Below are positions 40,796 to 53,410 of a stretch of DNA of 64,000 nucleotides, one piece after another. Positions within the stretch are counted from its first letter, which is position 1. Every line of letters starts with the position of its first letter. The DNA comes from Lactifluus volemus (taxonomy: Eukaryota; Basidiomycota; Agaricomycetes; Russulales; Russulaceae), in contig WTXI01000093.1 in the NCBI GenBank assembly GCA_022376515.1, forward strand, positions 1-64,000, written 5' to 3'. Position numbers and translations under genes: made by a program. The notes under the pieces were generated by a model. That model had not been told where the DNA came from, ran no database searches, and saw only the letters and a list, made by a program, of their open reading frames with translations.

Positions 40796-41033
40796 TGGGT
40801 GGGATGTACGTCATTCTGTCCCCTCTTCCTTTTTTTTAGGCTGCTAAGCGACTGCAACGTCCGTCCCCTTCCTCTTACTATAGCAATTAGTCTCGGTAAT
40901 TACTGTGTATTAACAACTAATTTCTGGGAATAAAACGATTTCCAAAAAAAGCTATTTCGGATGCTGACAACGCTGCATTTCAGCTACCGGTGACCCCGTT
41001 GTGATACGTACGACTACTCCTTTGTATACTCCC

Positions 41034-43036
41034 ATGAGTCCTATTCTTCATGCACGACCACTCTTACGTCCTTGGAAAAGGAACCTGTATAGGCTTGCCA
41101 CCTGGAACAGCCTCCTCTATCCCAGTGCACAGGACACTCATATGGTATTGCCAAAGTTGGATGTCGGTAAAACGCTGGAGGAAGTAGATCCCCGTACCTC
41201 GTCCTTCACTCCTCTGGAGTGGACTAGCCAACGGCTTCCGTCTCGCTTGCATTTGACCAAGGAGCTGCCATATAAAATGCATCAGGACTTGCGCCACATT
41301 CTCAACGAGCACTGCCGTACTCAAGCAGGAAATCTCATCAGCACGCCTAGTGATCCTTTTTCTGTTTTAAGACATGGTTGCACACAGATACATGTTTTCG
41401 ATTCCAAGAGTCCCAGTGATGTCACAACGATGGCGAATTATTTGTATTGGTTGGTCTGCAGCACCTATCACGCGCTGACTGGGGAATACGTATCTTTTGA
41501 TATGAAGTGGCATACGGATCACAACATCGTTGTCACTGATGAGGTCTACAGGCTTAAATCGGATCGTTATCGGGTCAAAATCTTATGGAACAATATGTTG
41601 TTGACGGAATTTAACCAGCTTGTGGGGGAACTCATGGATGATCTGAGACACGGATCAAGGCTAGAGCCATACTCTCAGACAGTTCCAACCAAGTACAAAG
41701 GCTATAAAGCCACGTTAGGCAAGGTCTGTATTTTGTTTCTCTCAGTAGTGTACTATCTGATTCACATCTATTTATAGTTGTCCTACCATGCAACAGATAT
41801 TCAGCCTCGGGCTCGTTGGGCAGTCCTATTCAGTGGATTCAAGTACTTCATCATTTATATCCCTCAATCGACAGAAAGGCCTATTTTTTATTGCTCACCA
41901 ACCTTGGACTTTTGCCTCGCACCTGGTATTCCACAGGAACCCAACCACCAGACACAACCTCCTATCTGGAGCATCCTGGTCTATATGTTGCTTGTAGAGA
42001 CCTTCAACATCAGTGACAACACGCTGAGGGAAAAATTTGGCCTTTCTGTCTCAACACCAGGAGAGACCTCTTCATCCAATTTGAGGATTCCATCCCCATG
42101 CCATGCTCAACTCGAACGATGCACTCACCCAGAAACACTCAAGACAACTTGTGAAGCTGATGAAGGCAACAGCCACTCGGGCAGACTAACAAAGGTCAGA
42201 AACACACTCGAGTCCTCCTTGGAGTCTCATGACACTGACAGATCTCTGAAGGCCCCAGGAGGCATGAAAGTTCAGTGTTTTGACAGCTATCCAATGGCCC
42301 TCTTACCTGTTGAAACATCCCAATCTCAAAGTAGAAGGAAGCAATGGCATCCTTTCATACACCTTGACCGCTACGTTGGTGGAGGTTTCTCCTCTGTGTA
42401 TGCATCAAGCAAATCAGGCATCGTTGTCAAGTTTGCCAATGCACCCAAGACAGATAAAGACGAGCTTGAAAGCCTGCTCAGAGACGAGAGCAATGCATAC
42501 CATAAGCTTGCCAGTGCCCACCTCACTGGATGGGTGGTCCCTCACTTTTATGGAGAATACTGTGATGAGTGGTATGGTGGACGGGTGCTCGTTCTCTCCA
42601 ATGAGGGTCCATCTTTGGATACTCTCGGGATGATATTCACCATGACATCACTAGGCTTTATTGAGAGGTGTGATTCACTGGCTTCGCTCTGTAGATAATT
42701 CAGCTGATCTTATCTGATAGACTTGTCCTTTTTGGGCAGCTCTACCTTATTCACCGCCTCGGTGGTGTCTGTCACAATGACTTCGAACCACGGAATGTGG
42801 TGCGAAATGGGTGGTGCCGTCTGAGGATCATTGACTTTGCATTCTCAGAGGTCAACCATGTATGTCCGGGATGGAGGAAGTGTGAAGAGCTGAGATATGT
42901 GTGGAGTGAGCTGCTCTGGCCGGACTCGGACATATTCAAATTCATTCTCGACAATGGAATCACTGGAATGTTCACGAATGTTAAACTAGTTGCAGCCGTT
43001 GGTGGATTTTTACTCTTGTACTTCCTAACTCACTAG
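41034..43036 (+). CDS. Protein kinase-like protein, basidiomycete type (divergent catalytic motifs)
   Basis: Three exons, 41,034-41,723, 41,778-42,667 and 42,721-43,036, join to 631 codons with GT-AG introns of 54 and 53 bp. The N-terminal half (MSPILHARPLLRPWKRNLYR onward) is unrecognised. The C-terminal half has kinase marks: a Gly loop DRYVGGGFSSVYAS, an ATP-Lys candidate in GIVVKFA, a hinge-like RVLVLSNEGPSL, the catalytic-loop position HNDFEPRNVV and IIDFAFSE in place of DFG. These changes (HND, DFA) suggest an atypical or inactive kinase, but the catalytic Asp and Asn remain. An extra 5' exon is possible because the frame is open upstream of the ATG and a CAG acceptor lies at about 40,980. 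A hydrophobic C-terminus (AAVGGFLLLYFLTH) could be membrane-associated. Confidence 0.65.
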
Positions 43037-43339
43037 CACGCCTCGACCATTCCACGAGTGGTGTGTTTTTGTGTCCCAACCAGTCGGCCATCTCGGCCAT
43101 TTTCAACCTGCGCCTTCACTCGTACCAACATGTCTCAATCAGGTTTGAAATTCAGAAAGGCTCCATCCCATTCCAGTGCCAGTGCGCTTCACATGAGCAC
43201 AGCCTTGGATTCAGACGATCACTTCACTATCGCGAACAGGCGTCACTCCTAATCGTTGTGAACCATACTCCACCGGCCACTAGTCAAGTTGGTAGTTTAC
43301 ATTGTTGAGCTATCCTTGTGCAGGCTTTTCCATGAGAGC

Positions 43340-44590
43340 CCCGCGAACGGTGGTAGGTCGTGGTTCAATTTGACCCCTACACGACGCCTATTCCGAGTCC
43401 CTTCTCGACGATAAAAACGCGATTGACCATTTCTATAAAGCGGCATTCGAACGCGCTTTCTACCTTATTACCCCGTCTACTTGGCCAGCTCCTATGACGC
43501 AGCGGGAGACTGAAGGCGGAGTGTGCACGGAAACAGTGGCTTGCCTCTTCACAACGGGCTAAGAGTGCGAGTCAAGCGTTTGTCAATTAGGCTGTGCGGA
43601 GTTCCATTAGCACCCCCCGAGTCATCTAGCCCTGCGGCGCGCACATAAGAATCAAAGCAAGCATTACCTGTATCCTTGGATCAGTTCCACATAAGCAACA
43701 CTCAGAAAAATCTAGCAACGCGACTTGGATTGGGGAATTGAAGAGGATGAAACTTGACAGCGGCCCTCAAGTTCAACAAGATCATCCGGTGAGAAGAACG
43801 GTAACTGGAGAGGATAGAAGACGAGTATGTACCTCTTAGTGCATCGGTGGGATGGTAGCATACTAGTAAGCCCTGTGCGAAGAACGCGTGAGATATAGAG
43901 CAACGCCGCTGGCCTGTGAGACACGAATCGCGGAAGAAATGACGGCCACATCGTTACAACTCACCAATAGTCTCCGGCATAAAGCGTTGCATTAAATCGG
44001 AGACAGTTGTTCCCGGAGAGTTCCATGTCGCAGGTCTTGCGTGGGAATGATGGAATACTATTTGGGAGAGCGATGCTTGAGAATACCCGCAACAACTTCA
44101 GTGACTTCAGTCAGAAACTTGCCAAACTGAGCCTTCCAATGTGGGACGATTCACACGAACACAAGCACAGGAGTGACAAAATGCACGTCCGAGGTGGGCA
44201 TGGGTGTTCCTGGGCTGTGTTTGTGCGAGTCAGCCTGAGTTGAGGATGCGATGGTTGAGAGCTTCTGATTTGCGGCGTAATAAAAAGGTTGTACATTGTA
44301 CGTTCCTTCTCTCAGCCGGCGTTGGTTTATTTATGTGGCTATTTTCCCGTCTATGAGAATTAAATCGGAACTCAAATGAGTAGGCGTTCCGTGAATGGCT
44401 CAGGCTTCACAGATATTGTCAACAACTAAGATTCTACAGAGCCAAATAACAGCGTATCAAACTGATCCTTTGTATTCACGGACATTATTTTGTGGCAGTG
44501 CATCAAGCATGCTCTATAGTACATTCCTCTGGTTATAGGGTTGGAGATGGGAAGCGAGCGAGTGATAGGGTCTGAGTCACTGCACGGTGA
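43340..44590. repeat. Duplicated block (copy 2), 3' flank of the MFS gene
   Basis: It is the counterpart of 37,284-38,588. Since the intact transporter gene is attached here, this is probably the source copy. It contains no recognisable gene; short open frames do not stay open in both copies. Confidence 0.75.
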
Positions 44591-46647
44591 TCATGGCTTT
44601 TCGTTGATCGTCTCAGTCGATCCCGGCACTTTCTCTTCGTCCACAATATCCGTCGCGCCCCCATCCTCAAACGCGGTCTTCTGTTTTTCAAACTGGGATC
44701 CGTGGTTCCTGTACGGAGCGAACAACAATCAGTGTTGGTAAATATGGAAAGCGATATGCGCGTGACTCACTCTGGCCCAATGATAGTGATGAAGATGACA
44801 AAGGTAGCGATGGCGCCTAAGAGGATACCTTGAACCGTCGCATAGTCGGGAACAACTACACGCTTCCCGTTCTTTATGACCGTAGTTTTCAGATTGTCCC
44901 CGCCCACCGCCTCGATCTGCGCGGATGCTGAAGAAATCATCTGTCATACAAGAAGGGTGATTAGTACAAGTCAACGGGGCACTAAAGTGTTGCGGACGTT
45001 TCCGATCTGGTATGCAACGCCTGGGAAGGTGGCACGAAACCCGGGTGGACTCATTTCAGCGAGCTGGATGGGGATAACGCCCCATGCGCCCTGCACGCCG
45101 AACTGTACACAGAACGCGCCAGCAGCAAGTGTGCTGAAGCCGCTGGGAAGGATCCAGAGCGGAATGAAAACTCCGCTCAACAAAACAAACAAAATAATTG
45201 TGAGCCGACGGCCGATGTACTGCGATACAGAGCCTGCAATAGCACCCCCGCTGTAGTGAGGAGAGCAAATAAATAGATGTGCTATCGGGGACAGTAGGAT
45301 TGAGAAACACACGTGATGGCACCGCAATTACCGATGATGGTAGCGACGATTGCATGGTAATTGTCGAATCCTTTGGTATTCTTGAGATAAGTGGGGTAGA
45401 GATCCTGGGAGCCATGTGAAAGGAAATTGAAGCCTGTTTGACGAGTAGTAATTAGACACTTTGCTCGTGCAACTGTTACGCCTACTGGCACGCACCAGCC
45501 ATGAGTAGTATGGCATAGATGCATAATGACCAATGCATTTTAAGCATCGCGCCCACTTGACGCATGAATACCTTGGTCTTATTCCCCGTATTATTCGTGC
45601 CATGTGCGCGCTCTTGAGCCTTTGCACGAAGGAACACCTCGCTTTCAGGGACAAAAGCCCGTAGTATCGCGGCGGAAACCGAAATCGTTGAAGTGGTCCA
45701 AAACAAAGCACGCCAGGTATATCTGGTCTTTGGGACTAGATAAAGGTTCAGGACAGCAGAAATCAGATATCCGACGGCATATCCTTGCTGCAGAACACCC
45801 GATGCAAGTCCTCGCGCTTCGACAGGAAGGTTTTCGAGTGCAGTAGATGAGGCCAGGCCCCAGACACCGCCCATCGCGATGCCGAAAAGAGTCCTTACGG
45901 CAAGAAATTGATGGAAGGTTTGGACAAAGCTAGTACCGAGTTGTATGACAGAACAAAGGAGGAGATTTGCTACTAGTGGCCACTTCCGCCCATAGCGATC
46001 AGATAGGACACCAAAGAAGACCTGTGGCGGCAAAGCTTATTAGCTTATATTCCAAAATGCTTTCCAAAGTTAGATAGACGCGTGGTTCCAACGTTGGTCA
46101 CTCGACTGAAGGAGATTTGTCATTCCATATATAGATATGGTTTTCGCCCTTCCGAGATCAGCGGTCGACTGGGGTTGGAAATAAGATCTGTATCGTTCCT
46201 ACCCCGAGTACCCCGAGGGCTGGGGAGCGCCGCCCGAACAACAATCAAGAGACGTGAAGAAGTACTCACAGCACCGACTGACCGGACCAGAAGAGTAAAG
46301 GTGATGGCTGAAGTCTGGAGGAGTAACAATGCTTTAGCAAGGGCGAGTGAGAAAATTAGGTCGTTACATACAATGGCAGCAGGTTTGGATTTGTGGAACT
46401 GCTCCTGCAGACGAGTGACACTGAGAGCAACATTGAAGAAATCAATTGCATCGCAGGTCCAAGCAATCCATCTATGACCATCATTAGCTTTTGCAAGACT
46501 CATGCACGATAGAACTGGATCGCACCCTGTGAAAAATTGTAACCACTGGAGCCACGTGAGGGAACGTAGAACCTGCAAAAGCGGCTTCCTGTTCGCGTCG
46601 CGGGCCTGTCGACGAGGGACAAGATTGCGAATAATATAAGGGGCCAT
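44591..46647 (-). CDS. JEN1-like MFS carboxylate/lactate transporter
   Basis: Eight exons on the minus strand (46,647-46,526; 46,471-46,372; 46,314-46,270; 46,021-45,496; 45,433-45,313; 45,250-44,998; 44,940-44,771; 44,708-44,591) join without a break to 484 residues. The start is ATG at 46,647 (MAPYIIRNLVPRRQARDANR). It has the MFS signature GVLSDRYGRKWPL between membrane spans 2 and 3, the sugar-porter-like NLYLVPKTRYTWRALFW, and a second-half copy SVSQYIGRRLTIILF. The opening spans (AWTCDAIDFFNVALSVTRLQ) match the sialate/lactate (SHS) and JEN1 group. It would import monocarboxylates with protons at the plasma membrane. Most introns are about 50-65 bp; the third is 248 bp. A TATA box is present. 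Confidence 0.88.
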
Positions 46648-46710
46648 CAAAGAGATACGGATTTGGAGAAGAAAGGAACAGCGCAGCGTCTGGCAGCTAA
46701 TACGTGTGCC

Positions 46711-46720
46711 TTTATATACG
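46711..46720 (-). promoter_or_regulatory. TATA box of the MFS transporter gene
   Basis: The minus strand reads CGTATATAAA about 65-70 bp upstream of the ATG at 46,647, suitable for a regulated fungal promoter. Confidence 0.5.
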
Positions 46721-48496
46721 AGATTGGTGTACTCCTAGTCGGGTGACGTTCCAACACGAACAATTTTCGGAATGTATGCTCGATTTCAAGCCGATGTGTT
46801 CCGTAAGTATTCTTGGAAACCGCGGCCGATAGTTTCCATTTTCAGGATTAAACACTACGTCGGGTCAGTTTGGCAACTTGGCCACTAGTTATATTCCAGC
46901 TCTTTTTTCAAGAAAATTTCAGTAGCCAAGTCGGCAACAGTGGGGACGGGACGAACCTAGCGCATGTCATGGCGCGTATGACAACAACCAAGCTACAACT
47001 CGTCAAGACCGTTTGAAGGTACTGTCGGCTGCCATGTGAACTTGGTTGTACCAGAGGGGTGCGGCGAAATTCATGTCACAGGAGTTGTTGGAGGTGGGGC
47101 CCACAGTGGGGTGAGGGAGGTTGGGCTCGGAATTAACCGAGCCTTATCAGAATTGAGTTGACGTTCGGATAAAGACACCCCGGCTGATCTGGTTTGCTTT
47201 TTTTAGAAATGGGGAAAAAATTATGTTTCTCCCCGTGTAGAGGATGTACGGGTGCACATCTACTACATAGTAGATGGAGGACAGTCTAAGCAGATTGTGT
47301 CGCCCATTTGAACCTAGATGTTGTCGTGCCTCGTTCCCCTTTTGGCTAAGATGTGTTCGCTAGCGTTAGCTCAGGAAACGCTTCTCATGCGGGATTCGCA
47401 AGTAACTATGGGACCGGAGGATGATCGGTAGCAGCAGTTGTTCAGAACGTTTCATCGCTTCACGACGCGGATGAGACCGAAATATTGGGTCCGGTCCCCC
47501 TTTGCCAGCTCGTATCAACAGCACTGTATGTGGTTGATATAGATTGAAAAAGATGCAGCTGGAGTTAAAGGACTGTACCGACCTCTGGAATAGGGCCCTG
47601 CGGTGCGATATATGCGCTGGCAAAACATCGCACATGCCATGAGTGACGTCAATTGAGACAGATGGGACAGACGACACCGGGCCAAATCGTGCTGGACTCT
47701 TGACTTGATTTCCGTGGAGAAATCTCCATGACCAACCTTTTCCCTGCCATCTCCGAAGATTTCTCCTGAGCAGCATTGTGACGTGTCGGCCCGTCTTCAC
47801 CAAGAAGAGTCGACCGCATCAGCTTTGAGAAAGAGGACTCGGACTGATCCAGAGGGAATCAGAAAGCCAAGTTTGTCAATGGCTTCATCATCCCCTCTGG
47901 ATCAGATCGATCAGTACTTAGCGCTGAGACTGGCAGCTCTGTTGCTCGGGGCAAGAAGGACAGCCATGCAATTGACATCATGGGGCCAGAGCTTTGACCA
48001 CGTGGCACGTGCCCGCCGAGTCGCCCGCGCCTTCCTCGCCTTCATTTCCCCATTGCCATTCAAGTTTTTGGTTCCGGCCCCATTGCTTTCGCAAACCACG
48101 AGTTAGCTTTGTGAGGTGTCCCAACCACAGGGGAGTGAAATCGGTTCGGATGTTCACTTCGGCGTTGCGCTCACCGGAAAGTAGGATACTCGACATGGAC
48201 CAAACACTGTTCTTTTAATCTCATGAAAGTCGCTCGCGTCTTTTGCGGTAATGCGTTGCCGCAGCCCCGAGGCCTGAGCTCTAAGGGCTCTCAGTGTCCA
48301 CCCGTTACTAGATTGATGAATCAGGGCCGGTTTCCCTCCCTATGGACCCTGCGCTGCATCGTACCATCTGTTACGGTACAACGTATATTTCACCCCTTCT
48401 GTGTATCAAATGACTGAGACTCTAATGACTCGACATCGTCTCAAGGGATCGAGTAAGTACAACAAGGGCAACTACATATGTATTATAAGGTGTACA
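46721..48496. other. Intergenic region between the MFS gene and SEC6
   Basis: Upstream DNA of the transporter and downstream DNA of SEC6. Scattered open frames, the longest about 107 codons at 47,783-48,106 (+), show no recognisable domain and no clear intron structure. I see no supported gene. Confidence 0.5.
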
Positions 48497-50907
48497 TCAT
48501 TTCGCAGTCCGTAGCAAACGCGAAAATGTGCCCTCGATCATGATTTTCTTCATTATCGTAGGTTCTGGGGCTGGTGAATGTCGGATGTCAATAAATATGT
48601 CGATAACCTTTACGAGACGAAGCAAAACACTTACGGTCTGTGAGGTTCTCCTCCTTCACCTTACGCTTGATACTATCCATCACTTCGTTGACCGACGAGC
48701 GATCCAGATCCCCACGTGCCTTCATCAAACTCTCCACAAACGCCAGATTCGGCCCATGTACCTTTGCAAAGGACCAGAACGAGAGAAAAGCCAAGCTCTT
48801 CGATGCCTCGAGTAACGAAAGCGTCAGTTCCACAACCTCAAAGTACGGCTCGAGCTCCTTCGAGGGCTTCATCGCGCTGAAGAACTTGAAAGCCTCTGAG
48901 ACGTCGTCCTTGATCCGCTCCACGGCAGCAGGCATACGCAACTTCTGCGTGTTTGCAAGCGCAGTTAGGTACACGACGAGGAAAGCATCGAGCAAGTCTT
49001 CGACGAGCAGGTCGAGCAACGACGCGTTGAGGTATGTCTGGTAGTCCGACATATAGTCTCGCATTGTCTCGATGATTTGCGTGATGGCCCCGTCGTACCA
49101 CGGGCCCTGGAAGAGCTGCTTTGTGGCTGGCCGTAGGTCATTGAAGATGATATCGATCAGCGTCTGTGTGCACTTCTTCGCAACATCGAGGTAACCATCG
49201 ATCGCATCGTTCAGCCGCTCGTTGATCTGCACGCGGTACTTCTCCGAGACTAGTGGCTCCAAACGCGCAGCGAGCGCCTCCGCGTAGTCAGCCGACTTGA
49301 TCTGGTCGTTCGCAAGCGCAATCACGTATTCAACGAGTCCGCCGGGAGTCTCTTCTGGACGCTCGGTTGTCTTCTTGTACTCGGCATCGATTAGACGCGT
49401 CCACTGGTCCTGCACGCTCCGCATGACACGGTTCATTTCAGAGACCACACGCGCGAGGATCATGCCCTGCCCGCTTTCCATCGCCGCGTCCACTTGCTGG
49501 TTCACCATCTGGAAAAGAATGACCGCGCCTTGCATACCGTACTGTCCGTCTGCATCCAACTCTGGCGGCTCCGCGCGCGAAGTAAAATCGTTCACCTCGG
49601 TTTTCATGAGGTTAGTACTCCACTCGTCAAGCTTCTTGACGATCAACTTGAGGTAATCGTTGATAAGGGACTGTTCGTTGCCGCCGAGGAGTGGCGGCTC
49701 GAGTAATTCCGGAGGTATCCCAAGCTCTTTCATGCTGTCCTTGTATTCTTTGAGCCACGCGTGTAGTGTGAGGAGAATAGACGCCTCTGGATCTGAGGCG
49801 ACCAGTCTTTGAATGCTTGAGTTGAGTGCCTTGTGGTATTCGCGCACGAAGTGCGAATAAATGTCCCAGTCCTGAGGGAAGCAGGCAACAACGTCACGTT
49901 CGACGGCGATCAAGTCTTGATATACCCAGCCTAAATTCTCGAGGAACGCAATCGGATTCCTCTCGTTGCGGAGGTAAGCGGCGTCAAACTTGGCTTTTAT
50001 AGTGTCGGATATAGTCTTCATGACCTTGGAACGATAATGTTTGAGCACCCGCGCGTTGGCCTGCATGGATTTAAATTTTGACGCTGCATCTAATTTAGCC
50101 GCTTTTTTGACGAGACGTATTGCAATTGCCTTTTCCAAAATTAGCACAGAAGGCACACCAGGATATGACGGTCACCTTTTCGTCCTCTTTCCCTTCAAGC
50201 TCGGCGATTTTGACAATTTTGACGATGACCTCGGGGTGACCAGCGCGGGCGAGGGGTAGTATATTTCGCGAAAGTTCCATTATGTACTCGTCAAACGCAT
50301 CGATCACAGCTGAAAGCCTTTCGAACCTGCGGGTAAGCTTATTGCGCGAGTCTGCAGACGCTTTTTTAGCCTGGTGCATAGTTTCATTACGGAAGTTCTC
50401 AAGTTGAGTGAGTTGGAGATGGATGGGAAGGAGGTTTGGCGCGGGGCCCAGAAGATCCTCCTGGTCTGCGGAGAGCATTGATTCGATACCATTGAGTCGT
50501 GACTTCATTTCCGAGAGATTGTTGATCATTTCCTCCGTTTGTTCGAAGTTTCTGTGTACCATTGATACCTACATATGGGTCAGAATGTCAAAAGGGATGA
50601 ACTAGATGAGACGCACCCGACTAATCTGGTCAAATGTGGATACCACGTTCTGAGGGTCAGTACACGTACGGTCGATGGTGACCATTTCATCCTTAATAGT
50701 CTGCACGTTGTTGCGGGTACTAAAGAGCTTGCGGAGACTCTCGCTGGTTACGCCGAGTTGCTCCTTTACGCCACTCTTGAGACGTATGTCAATAGATGCC
50801 TTCTCCTTTTCAAGCTTTTTGCGAAAGGCCGGGATCTTCATGAGGTCATCGGGAGATTGAAGATATTCGCCAATGGCCTGTGCTGCAGATATAGTAGGTG
50901 CAGCCAT
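48497..50907 (-). CDS. SEC6: Exocyst complex component Sec6
   Basis: Four exons on the minus strand (50,907-50,617; 50,568-50,176; 50,129-48,635; 48,570-48,497) with introns of 48, 46 and 64 bp join to about 750 residues. The start is ATG at 50,907 (MAAPTISAAQAIGEYLQSPD). The N-terminus is a long coiled coil (KIPAFRKKLEKEKASIDIRL; EQTEEMINNLSEMKSRLNGI), followed by the helical-bundle Sec6 domain (VWPQDW-type FPQDWDIYSHFVREYHKAL; LDEWSTNLMKTEV). The end IMIEGTFSRLLRTAK matches the usual Sec6 C-terminus. Sec6 is a core subunit of the octameric exocyst, which tethers secretory vesicles to the plasma membrane at growth sites. The length is normal for the family and no defects are seen. It is divergent from COQ6. 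Confidence 0.93.
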
Positions 50908-51052
50908 GAGGGATAGTACAAGTACAGGTTTTGTCAATGGAGCTCGGGCTACAGCACAGTATCCAAGTTACTCGTGACAATAGGCGGGTCACCTGATCAT
51001 CACCGCCGCTGAGCGAGACGCGTGGACTGGACAACGCTTCACCACGCTCTAA
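50908..51052. promoter_or_regulatory. Bidirectional promoter of SEC6 and COQ6
   Basis: Only 145 bp separate the two start codons, which point away from each other. No TATA box is obvious. The short divergent arrangement implies shared regulatory DNA. Confidence 0.6.
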
Positions 51053-53028
51053 ATGCTATTGCAAAGGTCCATCATACGCCATGCACTGTACAGCTCTCCA
51101 TGCAGAAAATCATTTCGGGTATCAGGCCGGTTCTATTCTGTCTCTAGGTCAGGCATTGCAGGGCACGAGGATTGTGACGTTGTAATCGTTGGAGGTGGTC
51201 CGGCGGGTCTGGTGTTTGCAAGCGCCCTTGGTGTGCAGCCTTAACGTCTTGAAAGATTCATCTGTGCTGATAATTTCTTAGCTGCAAATAAAACATTGCG
51301 GAGCTCTGTGAAAGTCGTGCTTGTAGAAGGCGGGGATTTGGACAAGGTTCGAGGCTGGGACATGCCTCCAGATGCATTCTCCAACCGAGTCGTGTCTCTT
51401 ACAAATAGTTCGTTGGACTTCCTCGATGGTGTGTCATGACTGCTATTCCAGTACAACTGCGATACTCATCATGCCAGAGATCGGTGCATGGGGACATGTT
51501 GATGTTGAGCGAACTGCTCCCATCGAGGACATGCAGGTATTATTATGCCTCTTTTTGTCTCTTACGGCTTATAATGTTTCAGGTCTGGGATGGCATCTCT
51601 GATGCACGGATCGACTTCAACGCAGCTGCCCTCGGAGTAGATAGAGGGGACGGACGTAGCCAAATGGCACGCCTCACAGAAACGTTGAACCTCCAGCGGG
51701 GTCTCCTCAGGAATCTTGGAGAACAACCAAACTTCACCATACTTGACAATACCAAGGTTGAGAAGATTTTCGACGACGATATTCCAGGCGGTGGTTGGCC
51801 CATCGTCCAGCTCTCTAACGGAAGTGCTTTGCGAGCTCGACTTTTGGTGTGTTTTATGCCATCCCTGCGTATAACAGATTATCTAATACACATGGTAGGT
51901 TGGAGCTGATGGAATCAATTCCCCAGTACGCGCCTATTCCGAGATTGACTCGTACGGTTGGGACTATCCCACCTGCGCCATCGTAGCCACCCTCCTACAT
52001 CCCCCACGGACTTATATGCCCAACACCACTGCCTACCAACGTTTTCTTCCGACAGGCCCAATCGCTTTTCTCCCTCTCTCCCCTAGGGCGTCTTCACTTG
52101 TGTGGTCCACTTCACCGGCGTTAGCCTCTGTACTCACGAAGGCTGATCCTGTGGTCCTCACAAACATGATCAACGCTGCATTTCGCCTACCTGAGCCATC
52201 CGTGCGCTACCTCCATCAGCGCCTGCTCGAAACGCCGCTCTCTCCCGACGATCTGCGCGCTGAGATCGCGTTTCGTGAGCAAGCGCATGGTATCACGCCC
52301 TATTCTCCGCGCGCGTCTGCCAACGTCGATCCTGACGAGGCGAATGTTGGCATACCGGAACAAGATGCGGAGGCGTTCCCACCGTTGGTTGCGAGCATCC
52401 AGCCAGGAACAGTCGCGTCCTTTCCTCTACGTTTCCGACATGCCGAGGAGTACATTGGCAAGAGGACGGCGCTCATTGGTGATGCAGCACACATCATACA
52501 TCCGCTTGCAGGACAAGGTCTAAACCTTGGACTCTCTGACGCCGCTGCGCTCGCGCGCTGCATACACACTGCTATCATGCATGGCGGTGATATTGGTATG
52601 TCGAAACCCGCTTCTTAAGAACTGCCCATCAGCTAACGCAAATGTCGCTCGACCCAGGTTCTCACACGACACTCGTCCCCTACGCTCGGGAACGCTACTT
52701 TGAAAACCACAAGATGATGTCTGCGGTGGACAAGTTGCACAAGCTCTACGCGAGCACAGCGCCTCCCATCGTGTGGGCACGCAGTACTGGGCTCGAAGTT
52801 CTCAACGAGCTCGACGCATTCAAGGCGGGCATCCTAGGTGCAGCAGGTGGACAATCCAGTGCCCCTAGCCGCCCGGGATTCTTATGGGATACAGTCGCCA
52901 GAGGTGTGGAGACGGTCGTTGGTGGGGCTCAGGTTTCCGAGGCTGTGGGGAGTGGTTTAAAGTCGGCCGCGGGGCGCGTGCTACAGCATACAGCAGCATC
53001 CGGACCTGGTTATGATCGAAAAACATGA
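51053..53028 (+). CDS. COQ6: Ubiquinone biosynthesis flavin monooxygenase Coq6, mitochondrial
   Basis: Six exons (51,053-51,230; 51,282-51,428; 51,478-51,536; 51,583-51,846; 51,899-52,595; 52,658-53,028) join to 571 residues without a break. The N-terminus (MLLQRSIIRHALYSSPCRKS, Arg/Ser-rich) fits a mitochondrial presequence. The FAD dinucleotide motif is DVVIVGGGPAGLVFASAL. Second comes IGAWGHVDVERTAPIEDMQV, then the family motif VGADGINSPVR, and the second FAD motif LIGDAAHIIHPLAGQGLNLG (GD...P). Coq6 hydroxylates the C5 position of the ring precursor of ubiquinone in the inner-membrane CoQ synthome. All introns are GT-AG and about 46-62 bp. The last exon has been duplicated twice nearby (39.4 and 56.55 kb). 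Confidence 0.95.
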
Positions 53029-53410
53029 GCTGATTATGCAGAGATGGAGCGTTACCATGATGCGAGCCATTTTTTCCTTGGGAGATGGCTGAGCGTGAAT
53101 GTGGCCTAAGGGACCTATCTGAATCTCAGGCTGATGGCATGACCTTGATCAGTTGACTGCGCAGTAATGCAATACCTTTTTATATATGATTCTAGCTTAG
53201 CGTTCGAGTTGGGAGATCCACTGACCAATCTTTTATAACTTATACGATGCATACGAAGAGTTCGTGAGGATCATCTTGTTTATTTGGCCCAAATGTTAGT
53301 AAATACATTACTTAATAATGTAGTCCAAATGTGGCGAGAGTAGCCAATTTTTTTTCATGTGATTTTCTCTGGTCCGCCAGTCATGTGACTTAATGAGGAA
53401 GCATCGAGCA
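53029..53410 (+). other. COQ6 3' flank, repeated at 56,931-57,265
   Basis: The stretch with ACTTATACGATGCATACGAA and TTAATAATG is repeated with changes after the COQ6 exon copy at 56.93 kb. It should contain the COQ6 3' UTR; no gene is seen. Confidence 0.6.

Larger units (their letters stand above)
39302..40860 (-). repeat. Inverted copy of the block at 54,800-57,000
   Basis: Read on the minus strand this contains, in order, a channel-gene fragment (40,860-40,450), a spacer, a module (about 40,060-39,700) encoding TSAVAISHPRTCEVWTPE in one frame, and a COQ6 last-exon copy with some 3' flank (39,684-39,302). The same order occurs on the plus strand at 54,800-57,000. The direct copy has about 420 bp extra (55,745-56,165). 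Confidence 0.8.

Noticed and set aside
47783..48106. 107-codon plus-strand ORF between MFS and SEC6
   Set aside because: First codons are not ATG, no family recognised and no splice pattern; more likely intergenic.
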